Origin: Chaetoderma sp. LZ-2023a
Taxonomy: Eukaryota > Mollusca > Caudofoveata > Chaetodermatida > Chaetodermatidae
Direction of reading: 5' to 3'
Assembly (NCBI GenBank): GCA_034401795.1
Contig: JAVVLW010001257.1
Location: forward strand, 87,001 to 151,000
DNA length: 64,000 nucleotides
Numbering within the stretch: position 1 is the stretch's first letter; each line of letters begins with the position of its first letter. The position numbers were made by a program, and so were the translations under genes. This document shows positions 10,761-22,139 of this stretch, piece after piece. The notes beneath the pieces were generated by a model. It ran no database searches, had not been told where the DNA came from, and was given only the letters and a program-made list of their open reading frames with translations.

Positions 10761-10932
10761 TCATTCCTTTATGGAGAATTTGATGTATTTATCTAATATG
10801 AAGTGGACATCTCATCCAGGTGCCTATGTTAGTGTTCGCAAGAAAGTGTGGGTGATTACTTCATACTTTGATTGATTGTGGTGTAAAAAGTATATCAACA
10901 AAGTACTTTGTCATTTGGCAAGCGGGCATAAT

Positions 10933-11060
10933 CAGGGACGAACTTACGGCAGTGCAACACGTGCAATTGCACAGGGCCCCTAAGTTTCCACGGCCCCCAA
11001 AAGTGACATAAAATTAGTTTTGTCTTAATATTGGGGGCCCTGCGTAAGTTCACGTCGCAC
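10933..11060. mobile_element. hAT-like short inverted-repeat remnant
   Basis: The left end (CAGGGACGAACTTACGGCAG) and the reverse complement of the right end share the GACG..AACTTACG core. The inner flanks GCACAGGGCCCC and GGGGGCCCTGC are also complementary. The CAGGG start, the 'GTGCAATTGCACAGGGCCC' style and the roughly 130-bp length fit a small non-autonomous hAT-type derivative. No 8-bp target duplication could be confirmed. Confidence 0.45.
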
Positions 11061-11089
11061 TATAGTCTGATGTCACACCAAGGATGGAG

Positions 11090-11350
11090 ACGGGATGCAA
11101 TGATAGCGTAAAACAAATCTGTAACGTTTATTGATATCGGATAAGCCCTTGATAAATTAAATGTCCCTTGAGAAACTTTAACATTTACCTAATTCCTGGT
11201 GCAAAATAGGCTAAGTCCACCCCCGAAAGAATTATTTCAACTATGATAGATTAGATGCAAGGATCAAATCTGGACAGTTTTATTAAGATCGGATACATCC
11301 TTGATGAACTAAATGCACATTGAAAAGCTTTAACATTTACCTAATTCTTG
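11090..11350 (+). repeat. Tandem pair of ~153-bp units
   Basis: The block ATCGGATA..CCTTGAT followed by CTTTAACATTTACCTAATTC occurs twice, with starts near 11133 and 11287. It resembles the ~150-bp core repeats seen elsewhere in the window. No coding potential. Confidence 0.55.
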
Positions 11351-12289
11351 TCGGATGCCGGACACCGAACGTCATTTGGATGCATGGCTTTTAATGCCTC
11401 CTTGAAGTTTATCTCCACTCCAGGACAACCCAGAAACTTGGGTTCCAGAGACAAATTGGCGCCACTACAACATCTACAGGTCTTTGAATAACTTATCCAC
11501 TTTCTCTATTTTGCATCCCTTGATCCTAAAATGGAAGCATATTCATATGATGACACAGTTGAATTCAATCTGTGCGGCGTGAATGCGTACATGAGGCCAT
11601 ATGCATCTAGAGGCTCCACAGGGTCAGGTAAACAGCAGCCCACTCCGCTGAACATTCACCTAACTGTGATGGCACCTGTCAGTCTCCGCTGTCCTCTGGA
11701 CGGAGACCATCGCCACTTGAGGGTTTCTTTTTCTCGTTTCTTCTTTTCGCTCTTCACTACCAGCTAGAAAAGAGCTGTGAAAGGGCTGTAACACTCATGT
11801 AGGACTGCAATGGCAGCATCCTGATTCAACTGTTGAGTTTAATATTATTGGTGTGAATGCAGATTTGAGCCCGCAGGAACTGAGTTCTGCTGGCCGCCAC
11901 GAGTTATGTGAACTCAAAAGGCATATGTAGAGAGTAGCAAACATCTGTACGCCAGCACGCTAGTCTGGAGTGGAATGATTTACTTCACTTTCTGAGTGTA
12001 TCTTGGCTAGCTTTGGTTATACTTCAGAGATTAGGAAAAAGGCAGACCGCGCCCTCAAGCTGATTACATTGTAGCTGGCCACACATGGCTATCTGATCTG
12101 ATAGGGATTGGCACCTGATGACATCAGGGGTAAGCGGGTAACTCGATAACATATCCGAATGACCGAGAGCATAATCGGATAAGGGTATCGCGTGGTACAA
12201 ATTCGTATCACGTCATACACATTCTACTCGATTAGTCCTGTTTCAAGCGAGAGTAAAAGTTTGTGCATGGGCAGATATGTAAAGCAACA

Positions 12290-12560
12290 CGTGATACTTC
12301 TGATCCGATTACCTCAATAACGAAACCGAATTTAACCTAAATCTTTCTAATATCAAATAATTTGTATTTTTTCACGACGACATGAAATGTCAAATTGTAT
12401 ACTAATTTTGATGTAATAGACGATGCTTATTACAGTATACCTAATATTTAGGTGGTCCCAGATAATAAGTTCACTCCCGAGATGGTGGACATAATGGTAT
12501 ATTAAGCATATGTGTAACGCGGCAAGAATTTGGCGGCAAGAATTTGTACCGGGAAATACT
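12290..12560 (+). repeat. Dispersed repeat R1, copy 1
   Basis: Shares ordered blocks with 24960-25200: a CACGTGAT start, a TTTTTTCA-GACGACAT block, TAATTTTGATG-AATA, and later ATTAAGCATA followed by GCAAGAATTTGT and GGGAAAT. The two copies are diverged, in the same orientation and non-coding. Confidence 0.5.
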
Positions 12561-12899
12561 GTTCTATTTTCGTGTTATTAACGATCTTTTTTAAGCGTTT
12601 CAGAAAATGGATTTCAACTTTTTCTTGACATATACCTAATAGAAGTCACTCATAGAACCGATATTCGGTTAAAACCGATATGAAAAGTCATAAGAGAAAC
12701 AGATAAGGTTGTAAGCCAATCCGCGCAGCCCTATCTGATGTACCCAGGAAAATGTGAACATTTGACTCTCTGAATTTCAGATGATGTACTTCAGACTTGT
12801 TATATGATAACGTACTTCCGCGTCCACCTGTTTGTTAACCATATAGCCCTTCAGTGTCTCGGTTTCAAGGCACTGGTCCTTTCCATTGTATCTACCGAT

Positions 12900-13560
12900 C
12901 ATATGATGTCATATGTCGTCATGAATGACTCGATATAGCATTCTTAAACGCTTAATAGTCCGACACGTTGTACGAATTGTATGTTTTTTCTATTTAATAA
13001 ACATGCTGTTGAATATTTTGAGACTAATTTTACTGGGCGTTGTTGCTGCCATATTGCCACAGCACTCAGCCAAATTAGTTTCAAAACATTCAACAGCTTA
13101 CCTGTATAGTTTTCTGGATGATAAAGAATTTGCCATTGCTGTCTGGAACGATTAAAGGGTTAAGTGATTGCGAGATAAAAAATATAAAGCCATAAAAACA
13201 CAATGGAGGAATCCAGTTTTAGCCATGCCCCGCCGATACGTGCACTCTCTGAATCTCAATTTCTAGAAAACTATACAGGTAAGCCGTTGAATATTTTGAA
13301 ACCAATTTGACCGGATGCTATTGCTGCCATTACAGCGCCCAGTCAAATTATTTTCAAAATATTCAACAAAATGTTTATTAAATATAGCAAAGACATACAA
13401 TTCGTACAACTTGACGGAGTAGTAAGCATCTATGTCTGACTAGATGTCTGACTAAATCGCATCATTCATGACGTAATTGATTATGACTTAAGCCAACATG
13501 TGACGTTGTTGATTACGACGTCGACCGATAAACTGGATTCCTATATTATGAAGTAATAAA
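12900..13560. mobile_element. Fold-back element copy B
   Basis: The left arm (about 12900-13118) and right arm (about 13262-13560) are inverted copies. The outer blocks include GAATTGTATG.. on the left and ..CATACAATTC on the right. Within each arm is a smaller hairpin: ACTGGGCGTTGTTGCTGCC facing ..CAGCACTCAGCC on the left, and GACCGGATGCTATTGCTGCC facing ACAGCGCCCAGTC on the right. The arms end in TATAGTTTTCTGG and its complement around a core of about 145 bp. It has the same architecture as copy A (5690-6590), lacks coding sequence, and lies just upstream of exon 2 of the HtrL-like gene. Confidence 0.7.
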
Positions 13561-13748
13561 TGCTAAATACTACCCTTCGCAGTCGATTACGTGTATATAT
13601 GTGAGACTTAACACGCCTATCGGGAGTTATAGCACCTTCGTTCACTACAATATGTATTCTTATACTAATAATTCCAATCCAATACACTGCAACATCTTAA
13701 TATAGCCTTCATGATAGTAATTATATATTTTCTACATTTCTGTTTCAG

Positions 13749-14585
13749 TGTTTACGTAAGAGTGTTGGCGGCGCCTCCGCATGCTCCAATATCACAGCCA
13801 TCAGCGCGTACTTTAATATCTCCTCATTTCCTAAAGGCAAACCTGCAAATATAATCTCATCTGCATTTTACCTTGATCTGGCAGAAAAATTCAGATTTCT
13901 TGAAAATGCTCTGGTATTTTATACAGATTCTCATGAAATGGCTGACACAATCCGCTATGTGAGGAGGGGACTGCAAAGTCCAACAAACGTTATCACGATA
14001 GAGCCAGTGAGTTTATGGGCTTTCCAGATTGAGGGGAGAATTGCAGCACTATACAGCAAACTGGGCTATCCCAAGCATCTGCCAAATACAGTCAAGCCTA
14101 GGTACTCATGTGAAATGCATGCGAAATATGCAGTCATGGAAAACGCCATTATGCATAATTTTTTCAACAGCCAATATTTTTCTTGGATTGATGTGGGCCT
14201 TCTGCGTCGCTATTCCTTGAAATTGGCGCTTAGTTTGACACTTCCAAAAGATTTCAACCCCTCTAAAGTGGCATTTAATCGTGTGTCCAAACCAAACTGG
14301 AACTATGAACCCAAAGACATCGTATATAAGAATCGTGTTTTGGTTAGCGGTAGCTTTTTTCTAGCGAGAATAGATGTCATGCTGGATTATACAGCTCTAT
14401 ACAAGCGTGCCACATTGGCATTGCTTGACATGGATCTCATGAGCACAGATCAACAGATCATTTATTCTATCTACACTCTGCCTGGTCGTAAGCTCATAAA
14501 ACCGAACGTGGAGATACAACCCTATTCTAAGAGGTGTTCGAACCGCTGGTTTGCATTAGTCTATTCTATTGCACATTTTGTCTGA
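13749..14585 (+). CDS. HtrL/YibB-like protein, exon 2 (C-terminal luminal domain)
   Basis: Starts after the acceptor TTTCAG (13743-13748) and runs open for 278 codons to TGA at 14583-14585, giving a protein of about 353 residues with exon 1. The sequence begins CLRKSVGGASACSNITAI. It contains AYFNISSFPKG, a YTDSHEM block, a charged KYAVMENAI segment, then NSQYFSWIDVGLLRR, and later LDMDLMSTDQQIIY and a final CSNRWFALVYSI. The 'F.S.YF.WiD.G..R' block and the overall order match the HtrL/YibB family (Pfam PF09612), membrane-anchored proteins resembling glycosyltransferases in animals; substrate unknown. Two N-glycosylation sequons support a luminal location. No disabling change is seen. No canonical AATAAA was found close downstream. 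Confidence 0.7.
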   Translation, partial: CLRKSVGGASACSNITAISAYFNISSFPKGKPANIISSAFYLDLAEKFRFLENALVFYTDSHEMADTIRYVRRGLQSPTNVITIEPVSLWAFQIEGRIAALYSKLGYPKHLPNTVKPRYSCEMHAKYAVMENAIMHNFFNSQYFSWIDVGLLRRYSLKLALSLTLPKDFNPSKVAFNRVSKPNWNYEPKDIVYKNRVLVSGSFFLARIDVMLDYTALYKRATLALLDMDLMSTDQQIIYSIYTLPGRKLIKPNVEIQPYSKRCSNRWFALVYSIAHFV

Positions 14586-14609
14586 TTAGGCTATAGAAAA
14601 TATACAAGC

Positions 14610-14800
14610 ATGTGTGTGTGCGTGCGTGCGTGTACAAATGCGCCGCATGCTAATCATCAGCGTGATTTGTTGACCAATGTGAATATCTGAATCTGATTTA
14701 AGCAACCTCCGTGTATTCTAAGATCAGTGCGTGCGTGCGTGCGTGCGCGCGTGCGTGCGTGCGTGCGCGCGTGCGTGCGTGCGTGCGTGCGTGAGTGGGT
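14610..14800 (+). repeat. (GTGC/GTGT)n microsatellite
   Basis: A short GTGCGTGC run lies at about 14617-14633, and a long one, with CGCG interruptions, at about 14727-14796, just downstream of the HtrL-like gene's stop codon. It probably falls in the 3' UTR or flank. Confidence 0.85.
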
Positions 14801-15680
14801 GTGCATTGGAAAGCCACGTGATCATCATCAGCGTGACCAGAGGCCCACAATTCCAGAAGTCTGAAAAGCTCCATTAGCTAGTGTTAATGGCATCGGCAAC
14901 CACGATGGCTTCGTGTCGTCATGTCGATTTGCCGTAAAATAACCCCAAAATTACTTGAATCATGGGAGAAAATTCAGCAGTACCCTACTTGATTACTTAT
15001 TAGGTCTGCCTGCCTGAACTATCATTCTCCTCAGTACATCTTGTATGTGATTGATTAACTTTCCCATGACACGTGCTTCGAATGCCAGAGAATGCACCCG
15101 CTCAGAAATCATTCACTGGGTGCACCGGACGCCATAAACAAACTTGTTAAATGTTTCGTGATCACACCTTAAAAATCTAATCTACGGCCATTAAAGAAGA
15201 AAACGAACATAAACTTAAAGGAGCTTAGGATGCTTGCAATGGAGAAGACACGGTGGAGAAGGATGAACAAACTTATTGCAGCTGAAAGAGTTGTCCGCTC
15301 CTTTCAGCAGCATAAAACAGTCATTCATCGTCTTCACATATGATATTGGACAGAATACTGGTTTTCGAATTGCTTCTTCTGTTGTTGATTCCCACTGTGG
15401 CAGGGGTACCATGGTAGATATACAATTTCCGCGTAAATTTAACAGATGTGTGATGGATAAGCCCTCTACTACGCGTGACGTAGCAATATCCTTACGTAGG
15501 GGGGGGGGGGGGGGAGCTTGTGACTCATGGGGGGAAATTTAAAAGAATTACCAAATTCGTAGTGACCGGGACAGAATGAGAATATTAGAGGGCGTATGAG
15601 TATTGTTCTCATGTGTCAACATTAAATTTCACTACAATATTTCCGCTAAATACACTGCATAACTATATTTGAACTCCTCT
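14801..15680. other. Intergenic stretch, no gene recognised
   Basis: Only short open frames with no recognised similarity. A run of about 15 G residues lies at 15500-15514. The segment separates the HtrL-like gene from the antisense relic that follows. Confidence 0.55.
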
Positions 15681-18400
15681 TAATTAGTCACTGTCACTAT
15701 CATCTTCCGAGTCTTCTCCTTGATTGTCGCTATCTTTGTCTCATTCCTTCTCTAGAATATCAGCCAACATAGATGGCAGTATCTCACCATCACACCACTT
15801 GGCTCGAGTCCCTGTGTACTCTATACACTCCAGCCATTATTCTCAGTTGGTTCAGGGACATATGGCTTTGGTACGTGGAATCGCTTCCAAATAGCTACCT
15901 GATAGTTAACACTCTTTATGTGCCCGTGGAGGCAAACTCTCGGGGGAGGTAAGGTGGATAAGTCAACGTTTTTCTTGGGATTGATCTTTTTCTCTGCAGC
16001 ACCACACTTTGCCATTAACATTGAGAAACGAAGTGTGTCAACGTTTGCTATGGGAGTATTCTTGTACATTCGGCTGGTGAAATACCCTAATTGAAGAAAG
16101 AGATCCTCTGTGACGTCCCATGACTCGCCGTCCAATGGTGTGAAAAGTCTCCTGATATCTTGGTTGCTTCTGTAGGAGTCTGATGGGTTTTACTTTGCCT
16201 ATTCCTTTGAATGCACTCGTATCACATTTGGTGAAGGCATGAAGACCCAAAAGGTCAGAACAGTAAAGCGGCGTAAAATCCTTAGCCAATTTTGAAATGT
16301 CCAAAAGCTTTCTATTGTTTCCAGAACCAGTATCAAATAATGTGTGTCTTTATGATTTGGGCATAGTACAGGAAAATGAAAAATACATCGTTATCTGGAC
16401 TTCTGATACGCACAAAGTCATAGCCCTCTTTTGCTGCATACGCACAATAGAGAAACACCCTTGTGTCTGTTTCTTCTTGATAAGATTCCAAGGCTTTTAT
16501 CGCTGACATTAGCACTGGGTTGCCATCAGTAGATGTTAATTTGTAAGCCTTACCCTCACAAATAACAATGACCATCTTATTAAGTAGTTTCGAACTAAAT
16601 GTATCACGTCGCCAGACCTTCAGCATCAGCTGCACTAGTTGCTGTTTGTTTTCGTTATTACTGAGGAGTTTCTTCCAATTTTCAGGTCTCTTTGTATTTT
16701 CACCCTTGATTATACGTTTCTCTCCAGGACCTCTGCTTGTCCTTTCCATTGATTTGATAGAATCTTCCTTGTACCTGTCCGTACTGAATATTACATTGGA
16801 TTTCCCTTCTGTACCAATATCAAACAATTTCTGGTTTATCTGCTTGAATGTTCCAAGCACCTCTTTCATACAACGGAAAGTTGCGTTTCCAGCATCAATG
16901 TTCAGTGTCTTCTGATCAGATGGTGCGTCTGCATTTGATATTCCCTTGATTAAGTAGTCAAACCCTTTAGTTTTGTCTGTTTTCAACAGGTATCCATCAG
17001 CCGTGCCAATTGATGATGGTACCGGCATAAGTGGATAATGTAACAGTTCTGCAATATCAAGCTTCTCTGGCTGATTCTATGATAGCACCAATAACTGGCA
17101 GGCAATATGTCCTTGCTGTCTGTATTCTATTTCCGATTCTTCGAAGATTCCATAATGTCAGAAAACGTTTTCAATCTTTGCTTTTTTATTGGTTCAAATA
17201 AATCTGTATTCCTTTCAAGTCTCTCTGTTATAAAAGTCTCTTTGGCCAGTTTCCCAATTGACTCAGCAGCCATGATATCAGTTTGGATGTGGGGAGGTGC
17301 AAGAGCATCAGACGCAATACTTATCATTATTCAACTTATTATACTTATCAAGCTTATCATTAAAATCGAGACTGAAAGGATTCATGAAGCTTTCTATTGA
17401 CTCCATTGACGAACACCCCAATGTCTATTGTTCCTGTCTGTCTCGTCTGTCATATCTTCTATTTGGAGCATTGTTTCCACATATCTTGCTCGTTCATGTG
17501 CCATCTTTGCTCAACGTCGATATGCATCATAGTTATTCAAGATACCAGATATACGCCAGCCGCGCTTCCCTCTGCCCATGCATGCGATTTTGTGTGCTTC
17601 ATAAATGTCTCCTCTATTTTTTGTCTACTGCACACAAATTTCCAGGCACAAATGATCTTGCAACAGTTACTGCACCTAGCTTAATTAGCTCCGTTTCTCC
17701 ATTGTGTAATTCTTCTATGTTTGCCAAGAAAACAGAAAAGTAGGTAAGATACCTTGCATAATTCTGCCCATCAACACCAAAGAACAGGTCAGCCATTCGA
17801 TTGAGACATGTTCCGTACAGATTGTAATTGTTTGTCTTAACTGCATTTAGGAGAGACAACAACAGCCAAACATGGTCCATGTAAGATAACCAAAACTGGG
17901 CAGTCTTACCAAATTCGCCATTGCTAACTCGCAGTCGAAAGTCTGAGTAGTCATTTAGATATGAATGAAATGGTGTTTCATCAGTTCTAAATTCTCTTTG
18001 GTTCTTACTTCCAATAATGTGGTTACTTTTGCTAATGAATTTGGTGGCAAATTCTCTAATAATCCATCGGACCCTTTCGTAGAATGGTATTTGTAGAGTA
18101 GCAATCGTTCAAGACCTTCAGCCATTGCTTTGTGGCAGTAGATTGCCCGATTATAATTCTTACCAGACACCACAGCTTTAATGGAGCCGGTCAGATTCTA
18201 GTAGAATCTCAGTGAATCCCGATCCACTCATCTTCATTCCTATGACGCAAGCCAAATGAAAAGTACCAATCATAAGTATGTGATCCTTGTAGTAGTCTGG
18301 GCTTTTTCATATGATAGGATAAGCTTTCATACACACGCCTAGATCAAAGGTCGTTGCAAATTTACCCCAGACCATCTGTTCCAACAAACCTAATGATCAA
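15680..18400 (-). pseudogene. Relic of the CDT/EADT-motif gene family, fragment 2 (long)
   Basis: Read on minus from about 18400 down, the blocks fall in the family's order, through many frames. They are DHILMIGTFHLAC and GSGFTEILLE (18280-18200), SGKNYNRAIYCHKAMAEGL (18170-18110), DHVWLLLSLLNAV and GQNYARYLTYFSVFLANIEE (17880-17720), AVARSFVPGN-type text (about 17660), EPIKKQRLKT (about 17190), VPSSIGTADGYLLKTDK (about 17020), SYQEETDTRVFLYCAYAAKEGYD and IRSPDNDVF (about 16480-16390), LGLHAFTKCDTSAFKGIGK (about 16240), YQVAIWKRFHVP (about 15880) and an acidic C-terminus (about 15720). The N-terminus beyond 18400 is absent. At least six frameshifts or stops make it a pseudogene. The family is widespread but uncharacterised. 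The spaced acidic motifs plus a GIGK-like block recall PIN/FEN-type nucleases (inference). Confidence 0.65.
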
Positions 18401-19110
18401 ATGCTTTCTAATTACATCTTACTTCTTTGTTTTTTTACTCCCGATGCCGTATTTGCTGCTTGATTTGCATATAAAATCCATCTATTGCTTGTTTTGCATA
18501 TAAAATCCATCTATATATAAAGCAACTACTCTACGCAATATCGATGATTCGCTCATTTCAAGTTTAGTTTACAATGATTGCATGTTTTCATCGATTCTGA
18601 AAAAATGGCTATGCTTTCAGTTGTCATAGTAACAATATTCTATTAAATGAGTAAACTTTTACTCATTATATTTGCCAAATTGTGTCTTTTAATCAATCTT
18701 AAACTGTTAAAACTAGAATGTTCCTTTACCGGTGTTTGGTCAGTGATAGCAACATATAGTTGCTAGATTTCAAGCTGTGGCGAGGATTTGTGACCTTTTG
18801 ACCTCATTATGAATTTGAATTGCATGTAAACCATATGCAATCGTAGGCGATACTATAAGCAACATTTTGAGTGGTCGATCACCAATCTACAACGATTCTA
18901 TCAAAAGATATGTCAATTTTTGATATCCCAACCCCTTAATATGGTCTGCTTCACTGTGGGTATTAACTTTAATATAAACCAACAAAACCCATATTGAGTC
19001 CCAGTTTATCACATGTTACCATACATAATCTTGAAGAGGACATCGAAAACTGTTAGAAAAGTATAGTTTCGTCAATTAGTGTGAGGGGTATATAGGTGGG
19101 TCCCTCTAGC
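18401..19110. other. AT-rich spacer, no gene recognised
   Basis: A short direct duplication (TGCTTG/ATTTGCATATAAAATCCATCTAT) occurs at about 18460-18515. No coding, RNA or mobile-element signature was recognised. Confidence 0.55.
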
Positions 19111-19117
19111 CCACGGA

Positions 19118-19600
19118 CTAATAACAAGAGGCCCAAGGGCCTGTGACGCTCACCCTGACCATTAGCATTTAAACGATTTGCATTTAAATAGACATGATGG
19201 ATCATTTTTGAAAAATCTAAGATCGTCACCAAAAAATTGAACAATCAACATTCTCGTTTGATATGTTGAAGCCTTAGGATCATTCCACCCAAGTTTCGCT
19301 GAAATCACGCCAGTAATTAAGTAATAGCGTTTTAAAAAATTTCAAAAAATCCAGGATATCTGACCAAACTAAATTCTGAATAGCAGTTCTAGAGCATACC
19401 ACCATAGAATCCTTGCAGACAAATTTGGATAAAATCCACTATTAAGAAGATGCGCTTTGACAATTCGTTCCAACCAAATTTTGTGTAATCTGTCAAGCAG
19501 CTAACAAGCTTGGGTACAAGTGCAGGGTATTGCATTTAAATGTAAATGCAAATGTTTGCAACTTTTAAAATGCAAATGCATTTACAAATGCATTTGAACA
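19118..19600 (+). repeat. AACAAGAGGCCC-type dispersed repeat, 5' part, with ATGCAAAT-rich tail
   Basis: Begins AACAAGAGGCCCAAGGGCC, the same start as the copy at 38108, and contains the CACCAAAAAATTGA-CAATCAA block shared with the array at 40774-41474. It ends in a stretch (19530-19600) rich in TGCATTTAAATG/AATGCAAATG, matching 40600-40770. Close relatives of this start sequence are common dispersed repeats in bivalve genomes (from general knowledge). No 3' hairpin terminus is seen here. Confidence 0.6.
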
Positions 19601-19914
19601 TGTAGACACACCTCTGGTACTGAAATTCTGGAACACCGTAGTATATATCTGTCAACTATGCGTCTGATCTTTGGGAAGACATCTTGTAACATAATCATGT
19701 AGTGGGTTCTAACGTATGAGAAATGATTTGACTGTAGTTTTTTTTAATAATCACTGTTGGAAATTAAAATAATTCTTTTAGATTTACAGATTATTAAAGC
19801 ATGATAAACAACAGTACATGTACTATAGAATATGAATACTAGAATAGCATATTATTAGTATTAACCCAGGAATGGACAAACTGATCGAACACGTATTCTG
19901 TATTGATCTTAAAG

Positions 19915-20045
19915 AAAGTCAATTTTCAGACCAAGAAAATAGTATTTTAGAAATGTTCCCACTGGAATGACTGGCTCGCTTATTGAACTAGTCATTGCAG
20001 TGTACGATTGTCAAAATAGTATGTCTGCAAATGGAACTTTTCTAT
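19915..20045. repeat. Hairpin repeat HP-2, copy 1 (decayed)
   Basis: The left arm (TTTTCAGACCAAGAAAATAGTATTTTAGAA.., CCCACTGGAATGACTGGCTCG) faces a right arm (GAACTAGTCATTGCAGTG.., TCAAAATAGTATGTCTGCAAATGGA). Better copies are at 47610-47742, 48645-48776 and 52087-52206. Confidence 0.6.
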
Positions 20046-20104
20046 GAAAGAAATAATACTTATTTGACCTTTAAGTGGTAACCATTAGCGAATTTAATTT
20101 TCAT

Positions 20105-20560
20105 ATTTCTGTTGACTATTTTGAAAGTAATTTCACTGATCGCTATTGTGTCCATGGAAACCAGATGTGTCAGTCAAATTACTTTAAAAAAAAAATCAAA
20201 TAAAATGTTGAATATCTGGAAAGTAACTTGATTGATAGCTGCTGGTGCGCCTATGGCAGCAACAGGTTCCAGTCAAATTGCATTCAAAATACAGCTGTAG
20301 GCAAAGGTTTCCAGTCAAATTTGTCTCAAAATATTCATCAGCTTGTTCAATACCTGAATTAAGATTCTCGCGTTTCAGGATTTAAATTTGATTGATAGCT
20401 GCTGTTGTGCCTACTGCAGCAACAGGTTCCAGTCAAATTGCATTCAAAGTACAGCTGTAGGCAAAGGTTTCAAGTCAAATTTGTCTCAAAATATTCATCA
20501 GCTTGTTCAATACCTGAATTAAGATTCTCGCATTTTAGGATTCAAATGTTTAAATGTTAA
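20105..20560. repeat. HP-1-type hairpins with a 160-bp tandem duplication
   Basis: A hairpin of the TTGACTATTTTGAAAGTAATTT / AATTACTTT type lies at about 20110-20195. After it, a 160-bp unit (starts at 20228 and 20388) is repeated once with few differences. Each unit contains GATAGCTGCTG facing CAGCAACAGG, CAGTCAAATT and TCAAAATATTCATCAGCTTG. Non-coding. Confidence 0.65.
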
Positions 20561-20669
20561 CTCTTATGGCTGAGATAGAACATGACTGAGTATGTGTTAG
20601 ACTGAATGACAAGTGCTTCTAATCACAATGGGTGAGCAGTAAATTATCAGCATCTATTATTTATTGATC

Positions 20670-20802
20670 TTGATAAATGTCTATTTGCATTCCAAGAAGA
20701 TAATCTTTGAAGATTTACCACTTGAATGACTGACTCGATTACCAAGCCAATCATATCAGTCATACATTTTCAAAAATTGTCTTCTCTTGTAATGCGAATG
20801 GA
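20670..20802. repeat. Hairpin repeat HP-2, copy 2 (decayed)
   Basis: Arms TGTCTATTTGCATTCCAAGAAGA.. and ..TTGTCTTCTCTTGTAATGCGAATGGACA are complementary around a centre containing GAATGACTGACTCG and AAGCCAATCAT. Confidence 0.6.
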
Positions 20803-20894
20803 CATTCAAAAGGCCAATCTTGACAAATAACGGATTAAGAGATTTCTGAATGAATGGAGTTAACAACACAATACCCTATTCATAGATTGAGCAA

Positions 20895-21165
20895 CCAGAG
20901 TTTTGTAGCACAACAAAAATACTAAGCCACTCAATTCACTGTTTGCTATAAGTCACCTGACTTAGATATCACAGAGAATTTTAACCTTTTCATTCCCATG
21001 GCGTGTGGGTTCCCCAGTAAACAAGGTTAGCAGAGATACATCCATCCATTTCTCTAGGGAACCGGTTCCTTTATTCCTATAGAGTAGATATAAACGAGTC
21101 TGTGAGCATGCGTACTTATGCTACTATGCATGCGACCGAGTCCAAGCTGCCATTAAATAATTTTC
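20895..21165 (-). repeat. Reverse-oriented copy of the DIRS terminal repeat
   Basis: Reverse complement of about 37560-37830. It shares AAATACTAAGCCACTCAATTC, the TAAGTCACCTGACTTA block, CCATGGCGTGTGGGTTCCC, AACCGGTTCC and CATGCGACCGAGTCCAAGC. The copy at 37.6 kb is tied to DIRS element 2. This inverted partner 16.7 kb away is either the left terminal repeat of the same, insertion-ridden element or a solo terminal repeat. Confidence 0.7.
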
Positions 21166-21447
21166 TGTATTACAGGAAACACCTAATTTTTATCTCAACA
21201 AATCCTATTCATTCCATAATCTTGTGGAGCGACATCCACATTTGATTTTTTATGAATGTCACAGAACTTGCAGTCTTTGTTGAACAAGTCATGTACTTTA
21301 TGTAAAATGGTTATAATTTACGTGGATATGAAACAGAATGGAAAGTTTTCGTGACTACAAAGAAAATGGCGTCAGCAATCAGCTTCGCGGTACAATTAAT
21401 CAAGGTGAAGCCAAAATCTCTGATCCTATTTTAGCCACAGAGGCTCG

Positions 21448-21690
21448 TTCCTACATAAGGTATACTATATAACGGTTTGGAACATCTCCTAGATAAGGTA
21501 TCCTACATGACATGTAACATACCGGTTGGGAAGTTCTTGGATCAATTAAGAGTTTTAACTAGGTACGTATTTCCAAGCGTCATTCTTTCCTACATAAGGT
21601 ATACTACATACCGGTTTGGATCGAATCCTACATAAGGTATCCTACATAACTATGTAACATACCGGTTGGGAAGTTATTGGATCTTTTAAG
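21448..21690 (+). repeat. 139-bp tandem duplication
   Basis: The blocks CCTACATAAGGTATACTA, AAGGTATCCTACAT and CATACCGGTTGGGAAGTT are repeated with unit starts at about 21450 and 21589. Non-coding. Confidence 0.7.
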
Positions 21691-21960
21691 AACGTGACAG
21701 TGGTGTAAACAGGCGTGGTGGACAGGATGAACACCACGAGGATACACCACGATCATCCCCTGAAGAAAAGCGAGTGGTCATTCTAAGGACCGTTACTAAC
21801 CAACTAACATGAAACTCGCAAGTACTTCATGATGATCAGTCATGTCAGTCACATTACAATAAAGACAAGACCATCATATTTATTGGGGATTCGGTCATCG
21901 CATTTAAAATTTCCCATATCGGATACCCTGGTATTGGCGACGTTTTTGCAGGTTAATTTA
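21690..21960 (+). other. Possible solo LTR / primer-binding-site remnant
   Basis: Contains an inverted pair (GTGGTGTA at about 21701 and TACACCAC at about 21743), an AATAAA at about 21859, and CTGGTATTGGCGACG at about 21927, which resembles an LTR end followed by a TGGCGAC-type primer-binding site of Gypsy-like elements. No matching second LTR or gag/pol was found nearby, so this remains weak. Confidence 0.2.
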
Positions 21961-22139
21961 ACATTACTAGCAATGGGCCGTGAAACCGTTTTACCTTTTA
22001 TTTAATATCTTGCAAAAATCACTCGGGATTTTATGTTTTGTAATACCTGGCGGGGTTAGAGTTAGAGTTAGAGTTACAGAGATGGACGAAGTTAAACATT
22101 TTGCCTATTTTATGTTCATTTTGAATATGATACCCTATC

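Larger units (their letters stand above)
8299..13748 (+). other. Intron of the HtrL-like gene (about 5.4 kb)
   Basis: Begins GTAAGT after exon 1 and ends in a pyrimidine-rich tract and CAG (13741-13748, TGTTTCAG). Both boundaries are phase 0, so the reading frame is preserved. The intron holds a GAC/GAT trinucleotide run, an antisense relic of a multi-copy gene family (9960-10760), a hAT-like remnant (10933-11060), a short tandem repeat (11090-11350), a dispersed repeat (12290-12560) and a fold-back element (12900-13560). The remainder (8500-9950 and 11360-12280) shows no recognisable feature. Confidence 0.6.

Noticed and set aside
22053..22076. (GTTAGA)n as interstitial telomere
   Set aside because: The unit is TTAGAG, not TTAGGG, and only about four copies; a short microsatellite.
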